50,360 bases of DNA from Hoeflea sp. BRH_c9 (GTDB lineage Bacteria > Pseudomonadota > Alphaproteobacteria > Rhizobiales > Rhizobiaceae): the NCBI GenBank assembly GCA_000961635.1, contig LADQ01000194.1:1-50360 (forward strand), given 5' to 3'. The notes under the pieces are model-generated. The model saw only the letters and a list, made by a program, of their open reading frames with translations, had not been told where the DNA came from and ran no database searches. Both the position numbers and the translations under genes were made by a program. Below, in pieces: positions 17,235 through 26,151 of the stretch. Within the stretch, counting starts at the first letter, position 1, and every line of letters starts with the position of its first letter.

Positions 17235-17723
17235 TTGACCAGGCCCCTGAACGACAATTTCTCCTATCATCGGCAATATAGCTCCACTTGTCAGTGTGGC
17301 AAATTTTGCTTTGGCGTAGCGGCGAGGAACTCGACTGCGTCGGGCACGTGTCTTCGGATGCGCGAATAGTTTTGCATGGCCAGAGGCGCGCAAGCCTCGA
17401 TAACGTCCCGCCGAGATGGGGCAGGCTATTCGTCGGTGAGTGTCTTGTGCGATGAATCACCCAAACAGAACGCTGATGGGGAACACTCCGTCTTGGACCA
17501 TTCGTGTGCCATAACGCGCTAATCTTAGTTTTTTGGGAATTAGGCCAGAAATATGAAATAGTACCAAAAATAGTAATTCGCTTGATTGCGGTCACATTTT
17601 CTGATCTGATCTTAAGAGGCGCAAAAGGCATCCGGACTTAGAACGGGTGCCCCGCACCTGATAAATTCGGAAAAGTAGAGTGTGTCGCGTGTCAAAGGCA
17701 CTAATTCAAAAATGGGGAATGCA
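17235..17723. other. Intergenic region upstream of the TAXI transporter
   Basis: The right half (about 17520-17610) is markedly AT-rich and is the likely promoter region of the transporter and hydroxylase genes. On the minus strand a 45-codon frame at 17291-17425 (ending ATPKQNLPH) has protein-like codon use but no start, no named family and no partner, and may be the end of a lost gene. No RNA gene was recognised. Confidence 0.45.
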
Positions 17724-18707
17724 ATGAAAAAAATACTGGCAGCATTTACACTGGGTCTGGCATTTGTCAGCGTACAATCGGCCTTTGCGGCAGGCATCAA
17801 CGAGTCTGTTTGCGGCGCTAGCCCCGGAGGATTGTGGTCGCTTGTCGGCGCAGGTCTGGATTCTGCCGTCAAGGCCGAAGTTGATGGTTCGACGATCACC
17901 TACCAGACATCAAGTGGCGGCTTGGCCAACGTTCCGCAGGTCGTTGACGGCGTTTGCGTTTTCGGAATGGCCAATGACGGCGATCTCGCCTTCGCGTCCC
18001 AAGGCGCTGAGCCGTTCAAGAGCCCCGTCGAAGGGCTGACGGCAGTTGCAGTGCTTTATGATTGGGCGCCCGTCTGGTGGATTGCACGCGCCGACTTCGC
18101 CGAGAAATACGGCATCGAGACGCTGGCAGATTTGGCCGAGAAGAAGCCGCCGTTGCGATTGGTCTTTAACCGGCGGGGACTGCTCACCTCAGCAATCACC
18201 GAAAGCACTCTGAAAGCGCTTGGCGTTTCGATCAAGGACATCGAATCCTGGGGTGGTTCGGTTCAGTTCCAGGCTTCCGAAGAACAAACGGGACTGATGC
18301 AAGATGGACGTGTGGACATGCTCGCCAATACATTGTTCGAAGGTCACCGGTCATTGGCTCAAATGGGGGAAAGCGTCGATCTGAAGCTCATCGGCGTACC
18401 AGACGATGCTGCCCAGGCCGTGATTGACAAGTATCGTCTGCAGCCATGGACGATTGCTGCCGAGGCAAATCCATGGGGCGACAACGAGGTCAAGACAGTA
18501 ACGACGAGCATCATTCTCTTCACCAAGTCTGATGTGTCCGAGGAAACCGTTTATCAGGTCACGAAAGCGATGATAGACCATCCTGATAAGATGGCTGCCG
18601 TTTCGGATGCGATGAAGCGTTTCAAGCCAGAAGGCATGACCGCACAGAACGTTGTTCCCTTCCACCCTGGAGCAATCAAGGCCTACAAGGAAGCTGGCCT
18701 GATGTAA
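17724..18707 (+). CDS. TAXI-family TRAP transporter solute-binding protein
   Basis: This 327-residue periplasmic binding protein has a signal peptide (KKILAAFTLGLAFVSVQSAFA, about 1-22). The mature protein has the TAXI features: ASPGGLWSLVGAGLDSAVKA near its start and TYQTSSGGLANVPQVVDG. It captures a carboxylate or other small solute for the fused permease encoded downstream. ATG 17724 is chosen because GGGGAAT lies five to eight bases upstream; an ATG at 17712 is in frame but overlaps that binding site. It is followed by a hairpin and the permease gene, and leads the hydroxylase operon, so its ligand is probably the pathway substrate. Confidence 0.9.
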   Translation: MKKILAAFTLGLAFVSVQSAFAAGINESVCGASPGGLWSLVGAGLDSAVKAEVDGSTITYQTSSGGLANVPQVVDGVCVFGMANDGDLAFASQGAEPFKSPVEGLTAVAVLYDWAPVWWIARADFAEKYGIETLADLAEKKPPLRLVFNRRGLLTSAITESTLKALGVSIKDIESWGGSVQFQASEEQTGLMQDGRVDMLANTLFEGHRSLAQMGESVDLKLIGVPDDAAQAVIDKYRLQPWTIAAEANPWGDNEVKTVTTSIILFTKSDVSEETVYQVTKAMIDHPDKMAAVSDAMKRFKPEGMTAQNVVPFHPGAIKAYKEAGLM

Positions 18708-18730
18708 GCTTTTTCGACTTTGGTTCCATT

Positions 18731-18770
18731 CTCCCCGTCGAACAGGTTGCAAAATTTGTTCGACGGGGAG
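18731..18770 (+). promoter_or_regulatory. 14-bp hairpin between binding protein and permease
   Basis: A perfect inverted repeat CTCCCCGTCGAACA / TGTTCGACGGGGAG with a 12-base loop sits 24 bases after the binding-protein stop and 28 before the permease start. It lacks a T-run, so it is more likely to stabilise the upstream message or cause partial read-through than to terminate fully. Binding proteins are needed in excess over permeases, which fits. Confidence 0.7.
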
Positions 18771-18797
18771 CAATTCCAGAATTATCGCAAGGTCGAT

Positions 18798-20741
18798 ATG
18801 ATGATCAGATATGCACGCCATACTGTCACTACAGGCGTCCGCCGCCGCCTCGAAGGTCGCTTTGGAATGTTTCTGAAGCTTTTCGCTTTCGGGACTGCCG
18901 CCTACACCGTCTACGCCGCTACCCTTTCCACATGGGATGTGCTGGCCCGCACGATTATCTTCTTGATGCTAATGCTGACAATGTTGTTCCTGCTCGTCGG
19001 CGCACGTGAAAATTCCAATCCGCTAAAGCCGTCAGTCTTCGACATTATCCTTTCCGGCTTGAGCCTGTCGTGCCTGATTTTCTTTGCCTGGAACATGGAT
19101 GAAGTTGCAAATCGCATAACTCTTTTCGATCCATTGCCATTCAGTTACTGGTTCTTCGGTTACGCATTGCTCTTTCTTGCCTTGGAGGCCGCGCGCCGGA
19201 CCGTAGGTCTCGGTTTGACCGGACTTGTGCTGCTCATCATGGCTTACAATCTATGGGGCCACCACTTTGACGGTCCATTGCGGCACGGATATATAAGTTT
19301 TGCGCATTTCCTTGATATCACCGTTTTCACCACAGACGGCATCTTCGGCGTACCCATTCAGGTCACTGCAACCTATGCCTTTCTGTTCGTCATGTTTGGC
19401 ACTTTGCTCGAACGGGCTGGTGGCGGGCAGTTCTTCTTTGATATTGCTGCATCGCTGACAGGGCATCGGCCCGGTGGCCCGGCAAAGGTCGCAGTCTTCT
19501 CATCCGGACTTTTTGGTATGGTTTCCGGCAGTCCGACAGCAGATGTCGTCACAACAGGTTCCGTCACCATTCCGGTCATGCGCAGACTCGGTTACAGTCC
19601 CACGCTCGCCGCCGGGGTGGAAGTCGCCGCATCTACCGGGGGCAGCATTATGCCGCCTGTCATGGGTGCAGCGGTCTTCATCATGGCCGAATTCACCGGA
19701 ATTCCCTATCTGAGCATCGTCATCGCCAGCATCATTCCGGCAATACTCTACTACACCTGCGTATTTCTTCAGGTGGATCTGCGGTCGCGCAAGCTCGGTC
19801 TCCTCGGGATGGCCGCTGACGAACTTCCAAGCTTTACCCACGCGCTCAAGGGCGGCTGGCTGTTCATCTTCCCGCTCGTCGCACTTACCGTTGCATTGGT
19901 GCAGCATTTCACTCCGACCTATGTGGCGTTGTTTGGGTTGGCGGCACTGCTCGTTGTCTGGGTCGTGCGGTGGAAGACCTTTTCTTTCGCCACTTTGCTC
20001 GACGGAATTTCCCAGACTGCCATGAGTATGGTGGCCGTGACCGGTGCTTGCGCTGCTGCAGGAATGGTGATCGGCGGAATCACTATGACGGGGCTTGCAG
20101 GCAAGGTTTCGGAGTTGCTCATACTGATTTCCGGAGCGAACATACTGCTCACCCTCATTATTTCGGGAGGCATGACAATCTTGCTCGGGATGGGCATGCC
20201 GACACCGGCTGCCTACGCACTTGCAGCCGCTTTGCTGGGACCGACACTGGCAGGTGAATATGGGTTCTCCCTGATGCAGTCCCACCTGTTTCTGCTCTAT
20301 TTTGCGGTTCTTTCAGCCATGACACCGCCAGTAGCGGTGGCGGCCTTCGCGGCCGCAGCGATCGCTGATGCCAATCCGATAGCCATTGCGGTAACAGCCT
20401 GCAAGCTTGCGGTGGCAGCGTTCCTTCTGCCCTTTGCATTCATGTTTAGCCCCGGCGTATTGCTGTTGGGTGGGGCCAACGGGATCATCCTCGGTGTTGG
20501 CTCGACAACCCTCGCCGTTATCGTGATCTCCGTGGCCTCGGAGGGGTTCATCCGCAAGCCTATCCGGGTAACAGCGCGTATTCTGCTGTTAGTGAGTGCT
20601 CTCGGTTTGTTGGCGCCAGGCATCAAAACCATGGCGGTCAGTCTTCTTCTCGGTATCCTTGGCGGCTATCTCGCATATCTTGACCACCGAGTGCCGGCCA
20701 CTGGCGATCAGACAAATAATGGGGTTAGAGAGGATGCCTGA
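18798..20741 (+). CDS. TRAP transporter fused permease (DctQM type, TAXI system)
   Basis: This 647-residue polytopic membrane protein is a fusion of the small (DctQ) and large (DctM) TRAP permease subunits, as usual for TAXI systems. The large-subunit signatures are GMVSGSPTADVVTTGSVTIP, EVAASTGGSIMPPVMGAAVF and the C-terminal repeat GMGMPTPAAYALAA with SAMTPPVAVAAFAAAAIA. Transmembrane segments run throughout. ATG 18798 has AAGG upstream; the frame is open further back without support. The last 8 bases overlap the first molybdopterin-subunit gene, placing transport and hydroxylation in one transcript. Confidence 0.9.
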   Translation: MMIRYARHTVTTGVRRRLEGRFGMFLKLFAFGTAAYTVYAATLSTWDVLARTIIFLMLMLTMLFLLVGARENSNPLKPSVFDIILSGLSLSCLIFFAWNMDEVANRITLFDPLPFSYWFFGYALLFLALEAARRTVGLGLTGLVLLIMAYNLWGHHFDGPLRHGYISFAHFLDITVFTTDGIFGVPIQVTATYAFLFVMFGTLLERAGGGQFFFDIAASLTGHRPGGPAKVAVFSSGLFGMVSGSPTADVVTTGSVTIPVMRRLGYSPTLAAGVEVAASTGGSIMPPVMGAAVFIMAEFTGIPYLSIVIASIIPAILYYTCVFLQVDLRSRKLGLLGMAADELPSFTHALKGGWLFIFPLVALTVALVQHFTPTYVALFGLAALLVVWVVRWKTFSFATLLDGISQTAMSMVAVTGACAAAGMVIGGITMTGLAGKVSELLILISGANILLTLIISGGMTILLGMGMPTPAAYALAAALLGPTLAGEYGFSLMQSHLFLLYFAVLSAMTPPVAVAAFAAAAIADANPIAIAVTACKLAVAAFLLPFAFMFSPGVLLLGGANGIILGVGSTTLAVIVISVASEGFIRKPIRVTARILLLVSALGLLAPGIKTMAVSLLLGILGGYLAYLDHRVPATGDQTNNGVREDA

Positions 20742-23064
20742 ACGGTTGCGGCCTAATCGAAAGCGCTTCATCGGCGAATCTGTCACCCGTCTGGAGGACG
20801 GACCGCTGGTCACTGGACGGGCGCGCTTCATCGCTGACCTCAACTTTCCGCATCAGCTTCATGCCCGTATCGTTCGGTCTGCATATGCGTGTGGACAGAT
20901 ATTGTCGATTGATGTGCGTGAAGCTCTTGCGGTTGACGGCGTAGTGGCAGTCTGGACTGCGGCGGATATGGCCAATGTCCCGAACATACCGTTCCGTGCC
21001 ACCGCGATTCAAGGGCTAGGTCCGTACACCCAGCCCCCACTGGCCCGGGATCGTGTGCGCTATGTAGGCGAACCCGTGGCGGTCGTGATTGCCGAGGACG
21101 CCTATGTGGCAGAGGACGCAGCCGAGTTGGTAATCATCGAGATTGATCCTGCGGATCCTTATCTCGACGCTTTTGGAGCACCGCCTGAATTTGCACCGGG
21201 TCACTCGTGTGAACCGGTAGTCATCAACAAGGGATACGGCGATGTTGACGGGGCTTTTGCTGATGCGCATCGCGTCATCGAGCTGGATCTTTCAATCGGT
21301 CGTCACTCCGCGATTCCCATGGAAACGCGTGGACTGATCGCCCGCTATGATGAAGCCCGTGATGTCCTCGAATTGCATGGCGCCGCGAAGCGTCCTCACT
21401 GGAACCGCGACCAACTGGCCGATTTGTTCAAGTTAAGCCCGTCACGCGTCGAGCTTTATGAAAATCATGTCGGCGGCGGGTTCGGAGTGCGTGGTGAACT
21501 GTATCCCGAAGACCTCATAGTCTGCTTTGCGACCCTCAAGCTCAAACGTTCGATCAAATGGATCGAAGACCGTCGCGAACATCTGATGGCAGCAAATCAA
21601 TCCCGTGAGCAACGACATCTGGTTCGCGCAGCTATCGATGCCGAAGGTCGCATCGGGGCAATTGATGAAATCCTGTATCATGACCAGGGCGCATATGTAC
21701 GAACCCACGGGGCGAGGGTTGCGGATATGACCATTGGCCTGCTGCTCGGACCCTATCGTGTGCCAGCCTACCGGGCGCGCGCTCATTACCGCTTAACCAA
21801 CAAGACGCCAGCGGCGACATATCGCGCGCCCGGTCGCTTTGAAGGCAGCTTCGTCCGCGAGAGATTGATTGAGGCAATCGCCAACGATCTCAGGCGCGAT
21901 CCGATTGACATCCGCCGGCTCAACTTCATTGCTCCTGAGGAAATGCCCTACGAGCGGGGTCTAAGCGCGCTGGAGACAGAAGTCGTGCTCGATTCTGGCG
22001 ATTACGACGGTTTACTAGGCAAGGCGTTGGCTTTTGCGGATTGGGACAGCTTGCGCGCGAAAGCTGCCGAGCGCCGGTCGGCGGGCGAGTTGGTCGGCAT
22101 CGGCTTCGGCATGTTTGTCGAAAAGAGCGGTCTTGGACCAGCCGAGATGGTCGACATGACCGTGGAAACCGATGGCTCAGTCACCATCGTGACCGGCGCA
22201 GCTTCACTCGGCCAGGGTATGGAAACAGTGATTGCGCAAATCTGTGCCGATACGATTGGAACGGACTACCGCCGCATACGTGTTCTACACGGTGATACCA
22301 ACCGAATTCCCTACGGTTTTGGAGCCCATGCTTCGCGCGTCACCGTCATGACAGGCGAAGCGACGCGCCGGGCGGCGGTGATCATTCGCGCGAAGGCACT
22401 TGACCTTGCCGCCGAGATTCTGGGTGTGGATGCAGCAAAACTCGATATCATCGATGGCGTCGTGCTGTCGCTTGAAGGCGCTGGTGAAACCCTTGATCTG
22501 GGCGAAATCGCCCGGCATCTTGGACCTACCTCACCCCTGCGCAAAGACCGTGAACCCGGCTTGTCCACGGTTGCATGGTATCACAGCAAACACATGAACT
22601 ATCCCTATGGCGTCCACATCGCTCAAGTTCGCGTTGACATGGAGACCGGACAGGTCGCAGTGGAAGACTATGCGGTAGCCTATGATGTCGGGCGCGCGAT
22701 CAATCCGGCATTGGTCGAGGCTCAGATCGTGGGTGGTTTGGCTCAAGGGATCGGAGGCGCTCTCTTCGAAGAATTCCTCTATGATGACAATGGCCAGCCG
22801 CTCTCCGTGACATTCGCGGATTACCGAATGGTGACAGCGAGCGAAATGCCGCCGGTCAAAGTGCTCATTCTTGAGGATGCTCCCAGTCCGCTCAACCCGC
22901 TCGGCATAAAGGGAGCCGGAGAGGGAGGCGTAAACGCGGCCGGTGCCGCAATCGCCTCTGCGATTGATGATGCGCTACAGCATCCCGGTTTTGTCCGTCA
23001 GCTCCCGGTGACACCGCAATACATCCGCCGAAGACTTGCGGAAACGAGAGCGCTGGATGTCTGA
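20734..23064 (+). CDS. Xanthine-dehydrogenase-family molybdopterin-binding subunit, copy 1
   Basis: This 776-residue large subunit belongs to the aerobic CO-dehydrogenase/xanthine-oxidase family (COG1529). It opens with GESVTRLEDGPLVTGRARF. It carries the molybdenum-cofactor motifs NHVGGGFGVRGELYPE and TYRAPGRFEG, the LGQGMET loop and the C-terminal GIKGAGEGGVN, whose Glu is the general base in the family. The CoxL-specific active-site Cys loop (AYRCSFR) is absent, so this is not a CO dehydrogenase but a hydroxylase of unknown, probably heterocyclic, substrate. The ATG overlaps the permease stop as ATGCCTGA. The longer frame from 20596 lies inside the permease gene and was discarded. Confidence 0.9.
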   Translation: MPERLRPNRKRFIGESVTRLEDGPLVTGRARFIADLNFPHQLHARIVRSAYACGQILSIDVREALAVDGVVAVWTAADMANVPNIPFRATAIQGLGPYTQPPLARDRVRYVGEPVAVVIAEDAYVAEDAAELVIIEIDPADPYLDAFGAPPEFAPGHSCEPVVINKGYGDVDGAFADAHRVIELDLSIGRHSAIPMETRGLIARYDEARDVLELHGAAKRPHWNRDQLADLFKLSPSRVELYENHVGGGFGVRGELYPEDLIVCFATLKLKRSIKWIEDRREHLMAANQSREQRHLVRAAIDAEGRIGAIDEILYHDQGAYVRTHGARVADMTIGLLLGPYRVPAYRARAHYRLTNKTPAATYRAPGRFEGSFVRERLIEAIANDLRRDPIDIRRLNFIAPEEMPYERGLSALETEVVLDSGDYDGLLGKALAFADWDSLRAKAAERRSAGELVGIGFGMFVEKSGLGPAEMVDMTVETDGSVTIVTGAASLGQGMETVIAQICADTIGTDYRRIRVLHGDTNRIPYGFGAHASRVTVMTGEATRRAAVIIRAKALDLAAEILGVDAAKLDIIDGVVLSLEGAGETLDLGEIARHLGPTSPLRKDREPGLSTVAWYHSKHMNYPYGVHIAQVRVDMETGQVAVEDYAVAYDVGRAINPALVEAQIVGGLAQGIGGALFEEFLYDDNGQPLSVTFADYRMVTASEMPPVKVLILEDAPSPLNPLGIKGAGEGGVNAAGAAIASAIDDALQHPGFVRQLPVTPQYIRRRLAETRALDV

Positions 23065-25411
23065 GAATATCACCCCCAACGCCACCTTTGGTAAAGGTGT
23101 TCGCCGGTTGGAAGATCGCGCTCTGGTGACGGGGCGTGGCCGATATCTCGACAACCTGCAACCACAGGGCTGTCTCGCGGTTGCGTTTGTGCGCAGCCCG
23201 CATGCCCACGCGACATTCCAGTCGATAGACACCACGAGTGCCTTGACGATGCCCGGCGTACACGCCGTTCTGACGATTGATGATCTCATGCCGGTTCTGA
23301 CCGGCCGCAAGCTAATTGTCGGATTGCCAAGCGCTGCAATAGAGTTGGAGGTCGACCGGCCGATTCTGGCGGGCGATGAAGTCGTGTATGTCGGCGAAGC
23401 GATCTGCATGGTCGTTGCCGACACGCGGGCTCAGGCCGAAGATGCAGCCGAATATGTTGAGATAGATTTTTCACCGCTTGATGTGGTCTCCGATTGTAGC
23501 CTGGCCATCAAGGCTGGCGCGCCAACAGTGCATCGTAACTTGCCTCACAACCGACTGGCCGCTTTCGGCTTCCGCTACGGCGAGGTGGAAAAGGCATTCA
23601 GCTCGGCGGCACACGTGGTTGGTGACCGGTATGAAGTGCATCGCGGCGGCGCCCATTCGCTTGAAGGGCGAGGCGTCCTGGCGATGGAAGATAGTCTCCG
23701 CGGTGTCCTCGATGTCTGGAGTTCGACGCAAACCCCGCTTGCGCTCAAGAAAGCACTCTGCGAACTGCTCGGTCGAGACGAGAATACCATTCGCGTCGAA
23801 ATGCCGGATGTTGGCGGCGGCTTCGGACCGAAGCTTGTCACCTATCCCGAGGAAATCGCTGTTGCTGCAGCCAGTGTGTTGTTGGCGCGCCCGGTGAAAT
23901 GGGTAGAAGATCGCCGGGAACACTTTATAGCCGCAGCACAGGAACGGGACCAGATCTGGGATATGCAGATGGCGGTCGACGCGGATGGGGGAATCCTTGC
24001 GATCCGCGGTTCCATGATCCACGATCACGGCGCCTACACTGCCCGGGGTCTTAATATCGCATATGGCTCAGGCGTCACATTGCCACTTCCCTACAATGTC
24101 GGTGCTTACGCACTGGATATTGAGGTTGTGCTGACAAACAAAGTGCCTACGGCACCCATCCGCGGTGCCGGGCAACCGCAGGCGGCATTCGTGATGGAGC
24201 GTTTGCTTGACAAGGCAGCCGGGGTCGTTGGGCTCGACCGTGCGGAAATTCGCAGACGCAATCTCGTGCGCTCCGATCAGATGCCCTGTCTCAAACCGTT
24301 GAAGCTGCGAGGCGGAACCAATGTCATCCTGGACAGCGGCGATTATCCCGCCACCATGAAAAGTGCGCTTGAACAAAGCGATTGGGCTGGTTTTCAAGTT
24401 CGTCAGCAACAAGCGCGCAAGGCAGGAAAATTCCTGGGCATTGGCATTGCCAACTACGTGGAGGGAACCGGACGCGGTCCCTATGAAAGCGTAAGCGTCC
24501 GAGTTAATCGCAAGGGTGTCATCGAGGTTGTGACGGGCGCTGCCGCAATGGGCCAAGGCACGGAAACAATGATTGCTCAGATTGTGGCAGAACAATTGGG
24601 CGGCGACTTGTCCATAGTGAGGGTCAAAACCGGCGATACAGACAATCCGCTTGGCTTCGGTGGCTTCAACTCGCGCCAGACCGTTACCGCCGGGGCGTCG
24701 GCCCATGCGGCAGCCCAGAAGGTCCGAAAGCTGCTGCTGCAGATGGCTGGCCATATTCTCGAGGCGAGCGAAGATGATCTTGAGATTTTACCGGGCAAGG
24801 TAGCCATCAAGGGCGTGTCGGAACGCTGCGCTACCTTCGGTGAAATTGCTACCGCAGCAATTGGATTGCCGGGTTTCGCAATTCCCGTCCTCGACAAGCC
24901 GGGCATATCGGCGAGTGAACAGGTCATAATAAACGATATGGCCTATTCCAATGGTTCCGCCGTCGCTGAAGTGGAAGTCGACCCGGACACCGGCTCAGTT
25001 CGCATTATAGCCTTCACAATTGCCCATGACTGCGGACGCATGGTCAATCCCAAACTTGTCGACGGCCAGATCATTGGTGGAATCGCACATGGCCTAGGAA
25101 ACGCGTTGTATGAAAAGATGATCTATGATGCGACCGCGCAGCCACTAACGACAACATTCGCCGACTATCTTCTTGTTTCGGCATCAGAGATGCCCCCCGT
25201 CACCATTCTGCATACGGAATCACCAAGCCCACTAAATGAACTCGGGGTAAAGGGCGTTGGTGAATCCGGCGTTATTCCAACGGCTCCGGCGATAATATCG
25301 GCAATCGACAATGCGCTGGCTGGCTGGAATCTCCATTTCAATCGAGCACCGCTGTCACCGCAAGACGTGTATGCGTCGCTGCGAAGCGACAGCAAAGGAG
25401 AGCGTGCATAA
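23057..25411 (+). CDS. Xanthine-dehydrogenase-family molybdopterin-binding subunit, copy 2
   Basis: This second large subunit has 784 residues and directly follows the first, with the same 8-base ATGNNTGA-type overlap. Motifs are FGKGVRRLEDRALVTGRGRY, DVGGGFGPKLVTYPEE, PIRGAGQPQAAFVMERLLD, AMGQGTETMIAQ and GVKGVGESGV with the catalytic Glu. It resembles the third large subunit at 40509 (DVGGGFGPK, RGSMIHD, QAAFVMER) more than copy 1. Two large subunits but only one FAD and one Fe-S subunit gene follow, so either both share the electron-transfer subunits or each takes a separate step of a two-step hydroxylation. Confidence 0.9.
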   Translation: MSENITPNATFGKGVRRLEDRALVTGRGRYLDNLQPQGCLAVAFVRSPHAHATFQSIDTTSALTMPGVHAVLTIDDLMPVLTGRKLIVGLPSAAIELEVDRPILAGDEVVYVGEAICMVVADTRAQAEDAAEYVEIDFSPLDVVSDCSLAIKAGAPTVHRNLPHNRLAAFGFRYGEVEKAFSSAAHVVGDRYEVHRGGAHSLEGRGVLAMEDSLRGVLDVWSSTQTPLALKKALCELLGRDENTIRVEMPDVGGGFGPKLVTYPEEIAVAAASVLLARPVKWVEDRREHFIAAAQERDQIWDMQMAVDADGGILAIRGSMIHDHGAYTARGLNIAYGSGVTLPLPYNVGAYALDIEVVLTNKVPTAPIRGAGQPQAAFVMERLLDKAAGVVGLDRAEIRRRNLVRSDQMPCLKPLKLRGGTNVILDSGDYPATMKSALEQSDWAGFQVRQQQARKAGKFLGIGIANYVEGTGRGPYESVSVRVNRKGVIEVVTGAAAMGQGTETMIAQIVAEQLGGDLSIVRVKTGDTDNPLGFGGFNSRQTVTAGASAHAAAQKVRKLLLQMAGHILEASEDDLEILPGKVAIKGVSERCATFGEIATAAIGLPGFAIPVLDKPGISASEQVIINDMAYSNGSAVAEVEVDPDTGSVRIIAFTIAHDCGRMVNPKLVDGQIIGGIAHGLGNALYEKMIYDATAQPLTTTFADYLLVSASEMPPVTILHTESPSPLNELGVKGVGESGVIPTAPAIISAIDNALAGWNLHFNRAPLSPQDVYASLRSDSKGERA

Positions 25412-26151
25412 TGTCAGTCTCACCTAACCCGAAATCGCTTCTGGCTGAACTCGTTACCGCCCACCGCATACTGGTAGCCGAAAACGTGCTCGACGCCTTC
25501 GGCCATATCAGTGTTCGTGATCCGCAATCGCCAGACACTTTCTGGCTTGCCCGAGCTTTGCCTCCCAGCGTGGTCGAGGCGCATGACTTCCTCCGCTTCG
25601 ATCTCTCTGGGGATCCTGTGGCGCAGGACAAAGGTCCGCTTTTTGCTGAACGCTACATCCATTCGGCCATCTATCGCGCCCGCCCTGACGTGCATTCGGT
25701 CTGTCATCACCATGCTGTGGCAATCATGCCCTTTTGTCTAACTGACCGTTCGCTGGTGGGCGTCAGCCAGACAGGCGCCTTCCTCGGCAACGGGGTGCCG
25801 GTGTGGGATAGCGCGACAGAATTCGGCGCGACGCGCATGGTGGTTGAAACACCCGATCAGGCCGCTTCGCTTGCAACAGCTCTTGGCAGCGAGGCCGTCA
25901 TTCTCATGCGCGGACACGGTGCGACGGTCGTTGGCTGTGGAATACGCGACACGGTTTTTAGGTCGGTTTATGCGTGTAAGGATGCTCAATTTCAGTATGT
26001 CGCTGCCGCGCTTGGACCGGTGAATACGCTATCAGAAGGTGAACTGGAACTTGGAAAGGTTCCGTCCAATCCAGCGATTAATCGTTGCTGGACCCATTTG
26101 AGTGCCCTCTACCAAGGTACCGACCAGACCAAAAAAGGATCAATCGCATGA
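25411..26151 (+). CDS. Class II aldolase/adducin-family protein
   Basis: This 246-residue protein has the class II aldolase fold, with GHISVRDPQSPDTFWL near the N-terminus. The metal-binding histidines are in HHHAVAIMPF (about residues 97-106) and RGHGATVVG (about 168-176). The metal would be zinc or similar; substrates in the family include sugar phosphates, but also decarboxylation or retro-aldol reactions in aromatic pathways. TAATG joins it to the preceding hydroxylase and ATGA to the following FAD subunit. Its place inside a coxL-coxM-coxS array is unusual and points to a role in the same pathway, perhaps ring or side-chain cleavage after hydroxylation. Confidence 0.85.
   Translation: MSVSPNPKSLLAELVTAHRILVAENVLDAFGHISVRDPQSPDTFWLARALPPSVVEAHDFLRFDLSGDPVAQDKGPLFAERYIHSAIYRARPDVHSVCHHHAVAIMPFCLTDRSLVGVSQTGAFLGNGVPVWDSATEFGATRMVVETPDQAASLATALGSEAVILMRGHGATVVGCGIRDTVFRSVYACKDAQFQYVAAALGPVNTLSEGELELGKVPSNPAINRCWTHLSALYQGTDQTKKGSIA

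Noticed and set aside
20596-20733. N-terminal extension of molybdopterin subunit copy 1
   Set aside because: It lies within the permease gene; similarity starts at ATG 20734, which overlaps the permease stop.
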